A DNA stretch of 64,000 nucleotides from Kribbella voronezhensis (GCF_004365175.1 NZ_SOCE01000003.1:248001-312000); one strand, 5' to 3'. Positions 47,759 to 56,485 are shown, numbered from the stretch's first letter. A program made the numbers and translations. Notes: generated by a model from the sequence alone, not told the origin.

Positions 47759-47911
47759 ATGTACGACATGTATCCGGCCAACTGGAAGGTCGTCGACGGA
47801 CGCGAGCGCAAGGCCGCCCGCCGTCGCCGCCCCGCCCCACGCCAGGCCGAGACCCAGCCAGTCCAAGAGGCCATGAACCGCCGCGACAACGGGGGAGAAC
47901 CCAAGAAGTGA
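47759..47911 (+). CDS. 50-residue small protein translationally coupled to leuB
   Basis: Encodes [20 protein letters not shown] followed by an Arg/Pro-rich, then Gln/Glu/Asn-rich tail ending GGEPKK. GGGAGAG sits 5 bases before the ATG, and the stop overlaps the leuB GTG as GTGA. Codon use fits a real gene. No family recognised. The N-terminus is aromatic and acidic, the middle strongly basic, suggesting nucleic-acid or ribosome contact, but this is speculation. Confidence 0.65.
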   Translation: MYDMYPANWKVVDGRERKAARRRRPAPRQAETQPVQEAMNRRDNGGEPKK

Positions 47912-48957
47912 CCACCAACAAGTCGTTCAAGCTGGCCGTCGTCGGTGGCGACGGGATCGGACCCGAGGTCACCGCCGAGGCGCTCAAGGTCCTCGACGCG
48001 GTCAGCGCGAACTACGGCGTCACGTTCGAGCGTACGGAGTACGACCTCGGCGCGAAGCGCTGGCACGCGACGGGGGAGACCCTGCCCGACGCCGAGCTCG
48101 AGGAGATCCGCCAGCACGACGCGATCCTGCTCGGCGCGGTCGGCGACCCGACGGTGCCGTCCGGCGTACTGGAGCGTGGCCTGCTCCTCAAGCTCCGCTT
48201 CGCCCTCGACCACTACGTCAACCTGCGCCCGTCGAAGGTGTACCCGAGTGTCGGCTCCCCGCTGGCGAACCCGGGTGAGGTGGACTTCGTCGTCGTCCGC
48301 GAAGGCACCGAAGGCCCGTACGTCGGCAACGGCGGTGCCCTCCGCGTCGGAACCCCGGCCGAGATCGCGACCGAGGTCAGCGTCAACACGGCGTACGGCG
48401 TGGAGCGGGTCGTCCGGGACGCGTTCGCCCGGGCGCAGGCGCGGCCGCGCAAGAAGCTGACGCTGGTGCACAAGAACAACGTGCTCGTGTACGCCGGTCA
48501 CCTCTGGAAGCGGACCGTCGACGCGGTCGCGAAGGAGTTCCCGGAGATCACCGTCGACTACCTGCACGTCGACGCGGCGACGATCTTCCTGGTCACCGAC
48601 CCGGCGCGGTTCGACGTGATCGTCACCGACAACCTGTTCGGCGACATCATCACCGACCTGGCCGCCGCGATCAGCGGTGGGATCGGGCTGGCCGCGAGCG
48701 GCAACATCAACCCGGACAAGACCGCGCCGAGCATGTTCGAGCCGGTGCACGGCTCCGCTCCGGACATCGCCGGCCAGCAGAAGGCGGACCCGACGGCGGC
48801 GATCCTGTCCACCGCGCTGCTCTGTGACCACCTCGGCCTGACCGAGGCGGCAGCCGCGATCGAGGCGGCCGTGACGGCCGACATCGAGGAGCGCACCGGC
48901 GCGGAGCGGACCACCGCGGAGATCGGTGACGCCATCGCCAAGCGCGCGGCAGGGTGA
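47908..48957 (+). CDS. leuB: 3-isopropylmalate dehydrogenase
   Basis: A 349-residue leucine-pathway enzyme. [11 protein letters not shown] opens the protein; substrate residues are in [16 protein letters not shown]; the metal-binding Asp residues are in [27 protein letters not shown] as scattered positions; [11 protein letters not shown] binds NAD. GTG 47908 overlaps the stop of the small gene before it. Confidence 0.95.
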   Translation: MTTNKSFKLAVVGGDGIGPEVTAEALKVLDAVSANYGVTFERTEYDLGAKRWHATGETLPDAELEEIRQHDAILLGAVGDPTVPSGVLERGLLLKLRFALDHYVNLRPSKVYPSVGSPLANPGEVDFVVVREGTEGPYVGNGGALRVGTPAEIATEVSVNTAYGVERVVRDAFARAQARPRKKLTLVHKNNVLVYAGHLWKRTVDAVAKEFPEITVDYLHVDAATIFLVTDPARFDVIVTDNLFGDIITDLAAAISGGIGLAASGNINPDKTAPSMFEPVHGSAPDIAGQQKADPTAAILSTALLCDHLGLTEAAAAIEAAVTADIEERTGAERTTAEIGDAIAKRAAG

Positions 48958-49047
48958 TGACGTGTCCCCGTACGCCGCGCGCCCGGGCGGCGCCGACCGC
49001 CCCGCGGGCGCTCGCCTGACCAGTTCGTTCAGAGGTACGGTGCGGGC

Positions 49048-50139
49048 ATGAGCGCCGATCTGCAGTTCACCGTTGAGCCAAACACCCAACCGGCCAGCGA
49101 CGACCAGCGCGCCCAGATCCTGGCGAACCCAGGATTCGGGCAGAACTTCTCCGACCACATGGCGATCGCCACCTGGACCAAGGAGAACGGCTGGCACGAC
49201 GCGAGGATCACCGCCTTCGGGCCGCTGGAGCTTTCTCCGGCGACCTCGGTGTTCCACTACGCCCAGACCATCTTCGAGGGGATGAAGGCCTACCGGCATC
49301 CCGACGACTCGATCCACCTGTTCCGGCCCGAGGCCAACGCGCAGCGGTTCATCCGCTCCGCGCACCGGCTCGCGCTGCCGGAGCTGCCCGAGAGCGCTTT
49401 CCTGGACTCGCTGCACAAGCTGGTCGAGATCGACAAGGCCTGGGTCCCCGCCGGAGGCGAGACCTCGCTGTACCTGCGGCCGTTCATGTTCGGCTCGGAC
49501 CCGTTCCTCGGCGTCCGCCCGTCGGCCCAGGTCACGTACTGCGCGATCGCGTCGCCGGCCGGCTCGTACTTCGCCAACGGCGTCAAGCCGGTCCGGATCT
49601 GGCTGAGCGAGGAGTACACCCGCGCCGCCCCCGGTGGTACCGGTGCGGCCAAGACCGGCGGCAACTACGCGTCGTCGCTGCTCGCCCAGGCCGAGGCCAC
49701 CGAGCAGGGCTGCGACCAGGTCGCCTTCCTCGACGCGGTCGAGAAGAAGTGGATCGAAGAGCTCGGCGGGATGAACCTGTACTTCGTGCTCGACGACAAC
49801 TCCGTCGTCACGCCGGAACTGTCCGGCACGATCCTCGAGGGCATCACCCGCGACTCGATCCTGAAACTCGTCACCGACCTCGGCTACTCGGTCGCCGAGC
49901 GGAAGATCTCGATCGACGAGTGGCGCGACGGCGCCGCCTCGGGCAAGATCCGCGAGGTCTTCGCCTGCGGCACGGCCGCGGTGATCACCCCGGTCGCGTC
50001 GCTGAAGTGGCGCGGCGGCGAGGTCCAGGTCGCCGACGGCAACGGCGGCCCCGTCACCGGCGCAGTCCGCTCCGCCCTCCTCGACGTCCAGTACGGTCGC
50101 GCGAAGGATCCCCACAACTGGATGACCAAGGTCTGCTGA
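49048..50139 (+). CDS. ilvE: Branched-chain amino acid aminotransferase
   Basis: A 363-residue fold-type IV PLP enzyme that performs the last step of Val, Leu and Ile synthesis. The PLP lysine is in GTGAAKTGGNYASSL, the phosphate-binding loop in ACGTAAVITPV, and FEGMKAY is typical. It follows leuB by 90 bp and ends in a strong terminator. Confidence 0.95.
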   Translation: MSADLQFTVEPNTQPASDDQRAQILANPGFGQNFSDHMAIATWTKENGWHDARITAFGPLELSPATSVFHYAQTIFEGMKAYRHPDDSIHLFRPEANAQRFIRSAHRLALPELPESAFLDSLHKLVEIDKAWVPAGGETSLYLRPFMFGSDPFLGVRPSAQVTYCAIASPAGSYFANGVKPVRIWLSEEYTRAAPGGTGAAKTGGNYASSLLAQAEATEQGCDQVAFLDAVEKKWIEELGGMNLYFVLDDNSVVTPELSGTILEGITRDSILKLVTDLGYSVAERKISIDEWRDGAASGKIREVFACGTAAVITPVASLKWRGGEVQVADGNGGPVTGAVRSALLDVQYGRAKDPHNWMTKVC

Positions 50140-50159
50140 CCTTCTGTACTCCGTACGCA

Positions 50160-50196
50160 GCGGCCTCCCCGAGCATTTCGGGGAGGCCGCTTTTTT
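50160..50196 (+). terminator. Rho-independent terminator after ilvE
   Basis: A perfect 13-base-pair stem (GCGGCCTCCCCGA and complement) with a short GCATT loop and six T. Confidence 0.92.
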
Positions 50197-50222
50197 CGTG
50201 TGCTCGGCGGCGCCCAGGTTGC

Positions 50223-50271
50223 TAGGGTCACCGACGTGCATCGCATCATCGCTCCGCCCGCCGCCGCTTAG
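50223..50271 (+). promoter_or_regulatory. Leaderless regulatory uORF of the EamA exporter gene
   Basis: TAGGGT (50223-50228) is a good -10 element; 7 bases later GTG 50236 opens an 11-residue reading frame, MHRIIAPPAAA, ending at TAG 50269-50271. The geometry predicts a leaderless transcript that begins with this frame. It lies 100 bp before the EamA start. Ile-Ile and Ala-Pro-Pro codons could be sites of ribosome slowing; function is inferred. Confidence 0.55.
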
Positions 50272-50292
50272 CGGACGGCCAAATCTCGGCGC

Positions 50293-50361
50293 GCTCAGGT
50301 CATTCCCCTGAGCTACTTCGGGCTGTTCGCAGACGCCCCGCTCTCTCCGAACCTGCGAACA
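50293..50361 (+). promoter_or_regulatory. Two hairpins in the EamA leader RNA
   Basis: Hairpin 1: GCTCAGG (50293-50299) with CCTGAGC (50307-50313). Hairpin 2: TGTTCGCAG (50324-50332) with CTGCGAACA (50353-50361), a perfect 9-bp stem just upstream of the ribosome binding site GGAG (50365-50368). No U-tract is present, so translational rather than terminator control is more likely. Confidence 0.5.
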
Positions 50362-50373
50362 CCTGGAGTGTCG

Positions 50374-51225
50374 ATGCATCACCGTCTCGCGCCGTCTTCG
50401 GCGCGTGGTCTCCTCTACGTAGCACTGGCCGGAGTCGCCTGGGGTACCGGCGGCGCCGCCGGCGTCCTGCTCTCCCACAACAGCGGCCTCAACTCGACAG
50501 CGATCTCCTTCTGGCGCCTGCTAGGCGGTGCCCTTTGGCTGGCTGTTGCCCGCCGTCTGCTCCGGCGAGATCCGATCACCCTGCAGTTCGCAGCTGCCCC
50601 ACTCCGCTACCTGCTCAGCGGCCTGGGCCTGGCTGCCTGCCAGCTCGGCTACTTCGCTGCCATCCCGCGCCTGGGTGTCGGTGTCTCCACTGTCATCTCG
50701 CTCGGCGTCGGCCCACTCTTCATCACCCTCGGCGCTCGCGAACGCATCACCGCAACGTTGCCGCTGGCCGTCCTCGGCCTGACCTTGCTCGTCTCCGACG
50801 GTCGAGGCGTCGGCCACGCGTCAATCGCAGGCGTCGCCTTCTCAGTCCTCTCCGGGGCCGGTTACGCGCTCACCACCCTGCTCAATCGCGATGAGCAGGA
50901 CCCCATCACCAGCGCCACACTCGGCTTCGGCGCCGGTGCGCTCATCCTGTTGCCGCTGGGGCTCGCGGGAGACATCACGCCTGCAGTGGGTAGCTGGCCT
51001 GTGCTCGCGTACTTCGGTCTCGTACCGACCGCGCTCGCCTACGCCCTCTTCTACACCGGGCTCAGAGCCGTCCGCGCGTCCACTGCCGCGGTCGTCGCCT
51101 TGATCGAACCACTTCTGGCCACCTTCATCGGGGTCCTCGCGTTCCACGAACACCTGACCGCTCTCAGTCTCATCGGGGCGGCCGTACTCCTCCTTGCGGT
51201 AGTCCGCCAGGCTCGCCGCGAGTGA
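50374..51225 (+). CDS. EamA/DMT-superfamily transporter
   Basis: A 283-residue membrane protein with ten predicted helices and two EamA repeats (LAGVAWGTGGAAGVL and AGVAFSVLSGAGYALTTLL). DMT members export amino acids or metabolites; location between ilvE and cimA suggests, but does not show, an amino-acid role. ATG 50374 is 5 bases after GGAG; GTG 50368 is less likely. The uORF and hairpins above suggest regulated synthesis. Confidence 0.88.
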   Translation: MHHRLAPSSARGLLYVALAGVAWGTGGAAGVLLSHNSGLNSTAISFWRLLGGALWLAVARRLLRRDPITLQFAAAPLRYLLSGLGLAACQLGYFAAIPRLGVGVSTVISLGVGPLFITLGARERITATLPLAVLGLTLLVSDGRGVGHASIAGVAFSVLSGAGYALTTLLNRDEQDPITSATLGFGAGALILLPLGLAGDITPAVGSWPVLAYFGLVPTALAYALFYTGLRAVRASTAAVVALIEPLLATFIGVLAFHEHLTALSLIGAAVLLLAVVRQARRE

Positions 51226-51334
51226 ACGAATCTGGACTGTGCGGGGCGCCGTAGTACTGGTCGGCGTACTGGATGTCCGCTTTCCGAGACAATTCGGCTC
51301 ATTCACAAGAGGCTGTGGCAGACTTCGAATTGTT

Positions 51335-51364
51335 ATGAAGATGCACCAGGTCATTATTCTCTAG
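51335..51364 (+). CDS. Leader peptide of the cimA attenuator
   Basis: A 9-codon frame, MKMHQVIIL, with Val-Ile-Ile-Leu as its last four codons, ends at TAG directly at the base of a hairpin. A second in-frame ATG at 51341 would give MHQVIIL. No clear Shine-Dalgarno is seen, so it may start near the 5' end of the transcript. Confidence 0.72.
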   Translation: MKMHQVIIL

Positions 51365-51424
51365 GCGCGCTCAGCAAGCAGTACCTGAGCGCGCAAACCT
51401 CTCGCACCCTGCGGGAGGTTTTTT
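51365..51424 (+). promoter_or_regulatory. Transcription attenuator of cimA
   Basis: A perfect 10-base-pair hairpin (GCGCGCTCAG with CTGAGCGCGC, 51365-51394) is followed at once by a terminator (AACCTCTCGCA with TGCGGGAGGTT, CCC loop, 51396-51420) and a run of six T. Coupled to the Val-Ile-Ile-Leu leader peptide this is the layout of a branched-chain amino acid attenuator. The antiterminator pairing is not resolved. Confidence 0.8.
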
Positions 51425-51462
51425 GTTTGCCTGATGCAACCAGTTCACCGGAAGGCGACATC

Positions 51463-53061
51463 GTGACCACTCCCGCCGCGGCCGACGAGTTCCACGTCTA
51501 CGACACGACCCTGCGCGACGGCGCCCAGCAGGAGGGTCTGGCGCTGTCCGTCGCGGACAAGATCGCCATCGCGCAGCACCTGGACGACCTGGGCGTGGGC
51601 TTCATCGAGGGTGGCTGGCCGGGCGCCGTACCGAAGGACACCGAGTTCTTCGAGCGGGCGCGGACCGAGTTGCACCTGCGGCACGCGACGTTCGCAGCCT
51701 TCGGCGCGACCTGCAAGCCGGGGTCCCAGGCCGCCGACGACGCGCAGGTGGCGGCGCTGCGCGAGTCCGGCGCGACCGTGGTCACTTTGGTTGCCAAGAG
51801 CCACGATGCGCATGTCGAGCGGGCCTTGCGGACCACGCTCGACGAGAACCTGCGGATGGTCGCCGACACCGTGCAGCACCTGCGAGAGCACGGTCAGCGG
51901 GTCTTCCTCGACACCGAGCACTTCTTCGACGGCTACCGCGCCAACCGGGCGTACGCGCTGGAAGTAGTACGGGTCGCGGCCGAAGCGGGCGCCGATGTGG
52001 TCGCGCTCTGCGACACGAACGGCGGCACGCTGCCGCGCGAACTGCAGGACATCGTCCGCGACGTACTGGAGACGACCGGCGCCCGGCTCGGCATCCACGC
52101 CCACAACGACGGCGGGTGCGCGGTCGCGAACTCGATCGCCGCGGTCGAGGCGGGCTGCACGCACGTCCAGGGCACCATCAACGGGTACGGCGAACGCACC
52201 GGCAACGCGGATCTGCTCGCGGTCGTCGCCAACCTCGAACTCAAGCGCGGGATGCGACTCCTGCCGCCCGGCCGGCTGGCCGAGTCGTACCGGATCGCGC
52301 ATGCGATCGCCGAAGTGACGAACGTGCCGCCGTCGACCCGGCAGCCGTACGTCGGTGTGTCCGCCTTCGCCCACAAGGCGGGGCTGCACGCCAGTGCCAT
52401 CAAGGTGGATCCCGATCTCTACCAGCACACGGATCCGGCCCTGGTGGGCAACGACATGCGGATGCTGGTCTCGGAGATGGCCGGGCGGGCGAGTGTCGAA
52501 CTGAAGGGCCGCGAACTCGGCTTCGATCTCGGCAACGACCGTGACCTGGTCAGCCGGGTGACGGATCGGGTGAAGGAGATGGAGGCACGCGGGTACACCT
52601 TCGAGGCGGCCGACGCGTCGTTCGAACTGCTGCTGACCGAGGAGGTCAGCGGGGCCCGCGCGAGCTTCTTCGACGTGGAGTCGTGGCGAGTGATCACCGA
52701 GTCCCGCGCGGACGGCGAGGCCGTCTCCGAGGCGACGGTCAAGCTGGTCGCCGGCGGCGACCGCGAGATCGTCACCGGCGAAGGCAACGGCCCGGTGAAC
52801 GCGCTCGACCACGCCCTGCGCACCGCCATCGAGCGCGCCTACCCGGTGGTCAACAAGTTCGATCTGCGCGACTACAAGGTCCGCATCCTCGACCAGGGCC
52901 ACGGGACGGACGCGGTGATCAGAGTTCTGATCGAGACCGCCGACGGAGAAGGCTCCTGGGTGACGGTCGGGGTCGGGCACAACATCGTCGAGGCTTCCTG
53001 GGAGGCGCTGGTCGACGGCGTCACCTACGGCCTGCTTCGCCACAAGGAGGTCGTCCGATGA
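51463..53061 (+). CDS. cimA: Citramalate synthase (CimA, LeuA3-type)
   Basis: A 532-residue DRE-TIM metallolyase that condenses pyruvate and acetyl-CoA to (R)-citramalate for threonine-independent isoleucine synthesis. It starts with VYDTTLRDGAQQEGL, has the metal site HAHNDGG and the C-terminal LeuA-type regulatory domain (about 380-532). The DTTLRDGAQQEG form is typical of the CimA subgroup rather than LeuA. GTG 51463 has GGAAGG 7 bases upstream. Its stop overlaps the next small gene (ATGA). Confidence 0.92.
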   Translation: MTTPAAADEFHVYDTTLRDGAQQEGLALSVADKIAIAQHLDDLGVGFIEGGWPGAVPKDTEFFERARTELHLRHATFAAFGATCKPGSQAADDAQVAALRESGATVVTLVAKSHDAHVERALRTTLDENLRMVADTVQHLREHGQRVFLDTEHFFDGYRANRAYALEVVRVAAEAGADVVALCDTNGGTLPRELQDIVRDVLETTGARLGIHAHNDGGCAVANSIAAVEAGCTHVQGTINGYGERTGNADLLAVVANLELKRGMRLLPPGRLAESYRIAHAIAEVTNVPPSTRQPYVGVSAFAHKAGLHASAIKVDPDLYQHTDPALVGNDMRMLVSEMAGRASVELKGRELGFDLGNDRDLVSRVTDRVKEMEARGYTFEAADASFELLLTEEVSGARASFFDVESWRVITESRADGEAVSEATVKLVAGGDREIVTGEGNGPVNALDHALRTAIERAYPVVNKFDLRDYKVRILDQGHGTDAVIRVLIETADGEGSWVTVGVGHNIVEASWEALVDGVTYGLLRHKEVVR

Positions 53062-53330
53062 CGATGGTCGACAGCCGTACGGCGGACGTCGCGCCGGCTT
53101 ACGTAGTACCGGACCGGGTCCTGACCACCTTCACCGCGGAGGTCGTCGAAACCCGCGGCCTGCTCGCCCGGATCGCCGTCCAGCTCAACCCGTACGACGT
53201 CCGTGAACTCAGCCTCTGCCTGGAGACCTGCACCCTGCGCATCGTCGTCGAAGGCGCCGGCTTCGACGCCGGCCGGGTAGCCGCCCGCCTCGACAAGATC
53301 ATCGGCGTTCTGGACGTCAGCTACAGCTGA
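53058..53330 (+). CDS. ACT-like small protein coupled to cimA
   Basis: A 90-residue protein whose core reads like a single ACT/IlvM-type domain: FTAEVVETRGLLARIAVQL, then LRIVVEGAGFDAGRVAARL and DKIIGVLDVSYS, a beta-alpha-beta-beta-alpha-beta pattern. ATG 53058 overlaps the cimA stop, so it is made with CimA and could be a regulatory partner; this is inference. Its 3' end overlaps the converging GH63-like gene by 14 bp. Confidence 0.7.
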   Translation: MTMVDSRTADVAPAYVVPDRVLTTFTAEVVETRGLLARIAVQLNPYDVRELSLCLETCTLRIVVEGAGFDAGRVAARLDKIIGVLDVSYS

Positions 53331-54567
53331 GGTCCAGGGCCAGCGCGGCTGTCCAGCTGAAGTCGCGGGCGCCTCGGGGCTGGCCGGTGTAAGGGTCCAC
53401 GTATTCGGCGAAGTCGGTGTCGGTGGCGAGGGTGAGGAAGTCCTGCCGGAGGGCTTCGGCGAGAGTGGGTTGATCGAGGGCGGCCAGCGCCCGATGGATC
53501 AGCCAGGCGGTGTTGAACCAGCTCGGGCCGCGCCAGTAGCGGCCGGGCTCGAAGGCAGGGCCGGTGAGGTCGTAGCTGGGGACCAGGTGGACCTTGCCCA
53601 GCTGGAATCGCGGGCCTTGGGCGGTGCCGAGCAGTTCGGTTGCCTCTGGCAACTCCGGGACCAGCAGCGGCACCAGACCCGAGATGGTGTCGGCGGCAAC
53701 CAGTTCGCCGCTCTTCAGGTCGCGGGCGCGGAAGATGCCGTCGGTGAACAGTGTGCTCAGCGACTTGGTCAGCTCTGCGGCCGCGGACAAGTGCGGCGCG
53801 GGATCGAGTGACAGCTCCGCGGCGATCGAGGCCAGGGCGTGTTCCGAGGCGATCAGCAGGGCGTTGAAGCACGGGTCTTCGAGCGCGAAGGCGAAGGGTG
53901 TGCGTGCATCGTCGTAGCGGTGATCGCGATAGGTGGCGGCCAGTTGGACGTAACGGCCGTAGTCGAGATCAGTGGGGCGGTCGGCGTTGCTGGCGTGGTC
54001 GGTGTCGCGGCGGGTGAAGGAGTCCAGCGGCGCCGGTTCGACCCGGGCGAGGGCTTCGTCCCAGGCCGGGCTGTTGTCCATCCCGGATTCCCACGGATGC
54101 ACGATCGCGACCAGCCCGTGACCGCCGAGATCGCGGTGCTCGCGCAGATAGGTGTGCCAGGCAACGAGTTTCGGGTAGACCCGGGCGAGGAAGTTCCGGC
54201 GTACGGACTCCACCGGATCGGCCTGGTGGGTGAGCCAGACGGCGAGGGCGTGGACCGGCGGTTGCACGATACCGGACGTCTCGATGCCGCCGCGGGTGAT
54301 CGCCTGCCAGAAGTCCGGGCCGGGGAAATAGGCGTCGCGGGCAACGGAAGGGGAGAAGCTGATGTGCGGGATCCGCCCATCGGCCCACTGGGAGCCGAGC
54401 AGGGACTCCAGCTCGACCTGCGCGCGGCGCGGCGACAGATGCCGCAGCCCGATCGCGATGAAGGCCGAGTCCCAGCTCCACTGATGCGGATACAGCGAGT
54501 GCGAGGGCACGGTGGAATGCCCGGTCCAGTTGCCGAGCAGGACTTCGCTGGCTTGCCGGTCGGTCAC
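53317..54567 (-). CDS. GH63-like glycoside hydrolase (mannosylglycerate hydrolase/trehalase-type (alpha/alpha)6 barrel)
   Basis: A 416-residue protein with motifs of the GH63/MGH-type clan: HQWSWDSAFIAIGLRH near the start and HPWESGMDNSPAWDEAL in the middle, where Asp and Glu are the probable catalytic pair, and GPSWFNTAWLIHRAL near the end. No signal peptide. Likely cleaves an imported glycoside. GTG 54567 overlaps the stop of the epimerase-like gene upstream (GTGA). The substrate is unknown. Confidence 0.82.
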   Translation of the reverse strand: MTDRQASEVLLGNWTGHSTVPSHSLYPHQWSWDSAFIAIGLRHLSPRRAQVELESLLGSQWADGRIPHISFSPSVARDAYFPGPDFWQAITRGGIETSGIVQPPVHALAVWLTHQADPVESVRRNFLARVYPKLVAWHTYLREHRDLGGHGLVAIVHPWESGMDNSPAWDEALARVEPAPLDSFTRRDTDHASNADRPTDLDYGRYVQLAATYRDHRYDDARTPFAFALEDPCFNALLIASEHALASIAAELSLDPAPHLSAAAELTKSLSTLFTDGIFRARDLKSGELVAADTISGLVPLLVPELPEATELLGTAQGPRFQLGKVHLVPSYDLTGPAFEPGRYWRGPSWFNTAWLIHRALAALDQPTLAEALRQDFLTLATDTDFAEYVDPYTGQPRGARDFSWTAALALDLSCS

Positions 54568-55358
54568 ACGTACCGCCGAACCACGGCCGGGATCGAGCGG
54601 ACCGCTTCGACGGGATCGCCGGACAGTCGGCACTCCACGGCCAGGTAACGGTCGTAGCCGATCGCATCCAGCGCACCCAGGAACGCAGCCCAGTCGAGAT
54701 GTCCGGCGCCCGGCTGCAGCCGGTTGGAATCGCTCAGCTGCACGTGTCCGATATAGGGTGCCGCGGCAACGATCGCGGCCGACGGATCGGCTTCCTCGAT
54801 GTTCATGTGGTAGCTGTCGATGCCGATCCGGACCGAGTCCAGCCCGACCTCCTCGATCAGCGACACCGCCTGCTCGAGCCGGTTGACCATGTGGTCCTCG
54901 TACCGGTTCAGCGGCTCCAGAAACAGCTCGACTCCCTCGGCCGCCGCATGCTCGCCCAACTGCCGCAGCCCGTCCAGCAGTACTTCGCGGTCACCGGCCT
55001 CGTCCCGCGGCGGCTCGAACGGAGGCAGCCGCCGGGAGAACATCCCGTACGACGCCGGCGTCTGCGCGCCGAGACCACCGAGCTCGGCGATCACCGAGAG
55101 CTGGGACTTCAGCTGCACGAGGGCGTCCGCGCGCTGCTCCGGATCGAAGGCCGCGAAGAAGTGCAGCATGTCCACGCAGACAGTCGGCATCACCACCCCG
55201 TCGGCCTGCGCCTTGCGGAGCTCGGGCAACCGGTCGCGGAACGACAGGTCCCCCTTGCCGCGCAGCTCGATCGCCTCGTACCCATTGGCGGTGGCGAAAG
55301 CCCACTTCTCCTGCAAGGTGGCGCCGGGCAACAGTTGCTCTTGGCATGCGATCTTCAT
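54564..55358 (-). CDS. Sugar phosphate isomerase/epimerase-like TIM barrel protein
   Basis: A 264-residue xylose-isomerase-like barrel (AP endonuclease 2 superfamily): MKIACQEQLLPG at the start, LEPLNRYEDHM, IDSYHMNIEEAD and HVQLSDSNR are the metal-ligand strands. Such enzymes isomerise or epimerise sugars and keto-sugars. Start and stop overlap its neighbours (TGATG, GTGA), so three genes form one tight operon. Confidence 0.87.
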   Translation of the reverse strand: MKIACQEQLLPGATLQEKWAFATANGYEAIELRGKGDLSFRDRLPELRKAQADGVVMPTVCVDMLHFFAAFDPEQRADALVQLKSQLSVIAELGGLGAQTPASYGMFSRRLPPFEPPRDEAGDREVLLDGLRQLGEHAAAEGVELFLEPLNRYEDHMVNRLEQAVSLIEEVGLDSVRIGIDSYHMNIEEADPSAAIVAAAPYIGHVQLSDSNRLQPGAGHLDWAAFLGALDAIGYDRYLAVECRLSGDPVEAVRSIPAVVRRYV

Positions 55359-56377
55359 CAGAACTCCAGTAGAACTTGCAGGGCGTCGCCGGGACGCGTG
55401 TCGAGCAGGGTGTAGGCGTCAGCCGCTTCCTCGATCGGGACGCGGTGACTGATCAGGGGTTCGACCTCGACGGCGCCGCTGCCGACAAGGTTCAGGAATG
55501 TGCTCTGGAGGCGGTCCACGGACCACCGGCCGGCCAGTTCGAGCGGTACGCCGCCGATCTGCGAGCTGATCAGTTCGACCCGGTTGTGATGGAACTCCTC
55601 GCCGAGCCGAAGGCCGTTGCCCTCGCCCTGGTAGAAGCCCGAGGCAACCACTCGCCCACCCACGCCGACCGACCGGATCGCCTCGTGCAGGGCGGCGTAC
55701 ACCCCGCTGAGTTCGATCGCGGTGTCAGCGCCACCGGCAGCCCGGATCTTCTCGGCCGCGGTGCCGGGGGCGAAGGAGTCGTCGGCGCCGAAGCGAAGCG
55801 ACTCGGTACGCCGGGAGTCGACCGCGTCGACGGTGAGCACGTGGGCTCCGCTCAGCGTCGCCAGCCGGGTCGCCAACAGGCCGATGACCCCTTGGCCGAA
55901 AACGGCGACGAGTTCGCCGAGGTTGATCCGGGCGGCGAGGATCGCGTTGAAGGCGATCGCACCGACCCGGGCGAAGGCGGCCGCGGAGAGCGAGACGCCG
56001 GCCGGGAGTTGATGGCCGAGCAACTTGGCGGCGGGGAGGACCGCCTCGCTGCGGTGGCCCCAGATGCCCCAGACCTCGTCGCCGACCGCGAGCCCCTCGA
56101 CACCTTCGCCGAGCTCGGTCACCACGCCGGTCTCGGAGTAGCCCCAGCCCACGACCGGGAAGGCGACGCCGGCCTCGGCGTCGCGGAAGATCCGGGCGTC
56201 CGGGTCCCAGGTGCGGGTCAGGTACGGGTTGGTGCCGCGGTAGGCGGTCAGTTCGGTGCCGGCGGAGATGCCGGAGAAGGCGGTCCGGACCCGGACGTGG
56301 CCGGGCGGCAGCGTCTCGGGCTGGAACTCCACCACCTCGGCCTGACGCGGAGCGGTGAACTGGACGACGCGGGCCAC
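55358..56377 (-). CDS. Zinc-type alcohol/polyol dehydrogenase-like protein (MDR family)
   Basis: A 339-residue medium-chain dehydrogenase/reductase. The Rossmann motif is VAVFGQGVIGLLATRLA. The N-terminal catalytic domain lacks the usual GHE motif (FSGISAGTELTAYRG instead), as in the bacteriochlorophyllide/zinc-free subgroup, so zinc dependence is doubtful. GTG 56377 follows AGGAGG by 5 bases. It leads the operon divergent from the sugar importer, probably oxidising the imported sugar or polyol. Confidence 0.82.
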   Translation of the reverse strand: MARVVQFTAPRQAEVVEFQPETLPPGHVRVRTAFSGISAGTELTAYRGTNPYLTRTWDPDARIFRDAEAGVAFPVVGWGYSETGVVTELGEGVEGLAVGDEVWGIWGHRSEAVLPAAKLLGHQLPAGVSLSAAAFARVGAIAFNAILAARINLGELVAVFGQGVIGLLATRLATLSGAHVLTVDAVDSRRTESLRFGADDSFAPGTAAEKIRAAGGADTAIELSGVYAALHEAIRSVGVGGRVVASGFYQGEGNGLRLGEEFHHNRVELISSQIGGVPLELAGRWSVDRLQSTFLNLVGSGAVEVEPLISHRVPIEEAADAYTLLDTRPGDALQVLLEF

Positions 56378-56412
56378 GAATACCTCCTGTGCGGGGACTG
56401 ATACCAGCAAAG

Positions 56413-56451
56413 ATCAGAACTTAGGTCTTGTCAAAATACAATAGTCCTGAT
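56413..56451. promoter_or_regulatory. Candidate operator between the divergent sugar operons
   Basis: Imperfect inverted repeat: ATCAGAACT...TTGT on the left and ACAATAGTCCTGAT on the right, matching as ATCAG(A/G)ACT with TTGT, in locally AT-rich DNA. A possible -35 TTGTCA lies within it. The ROK protein at the end of the right-hand operon is the likely ligand; inferred. Confidence 0.45.
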
Positions 56452-56485
56452 GTTATGCGTGATGTCAGTCCCCTGAGGAGGATGC

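Noticed and set aside
47545-50478. 977-codon open frame on the minus strand
   Set aside because: Antisense to leuB and ilvE; composition is typical of a shadow frame and shows no domain.
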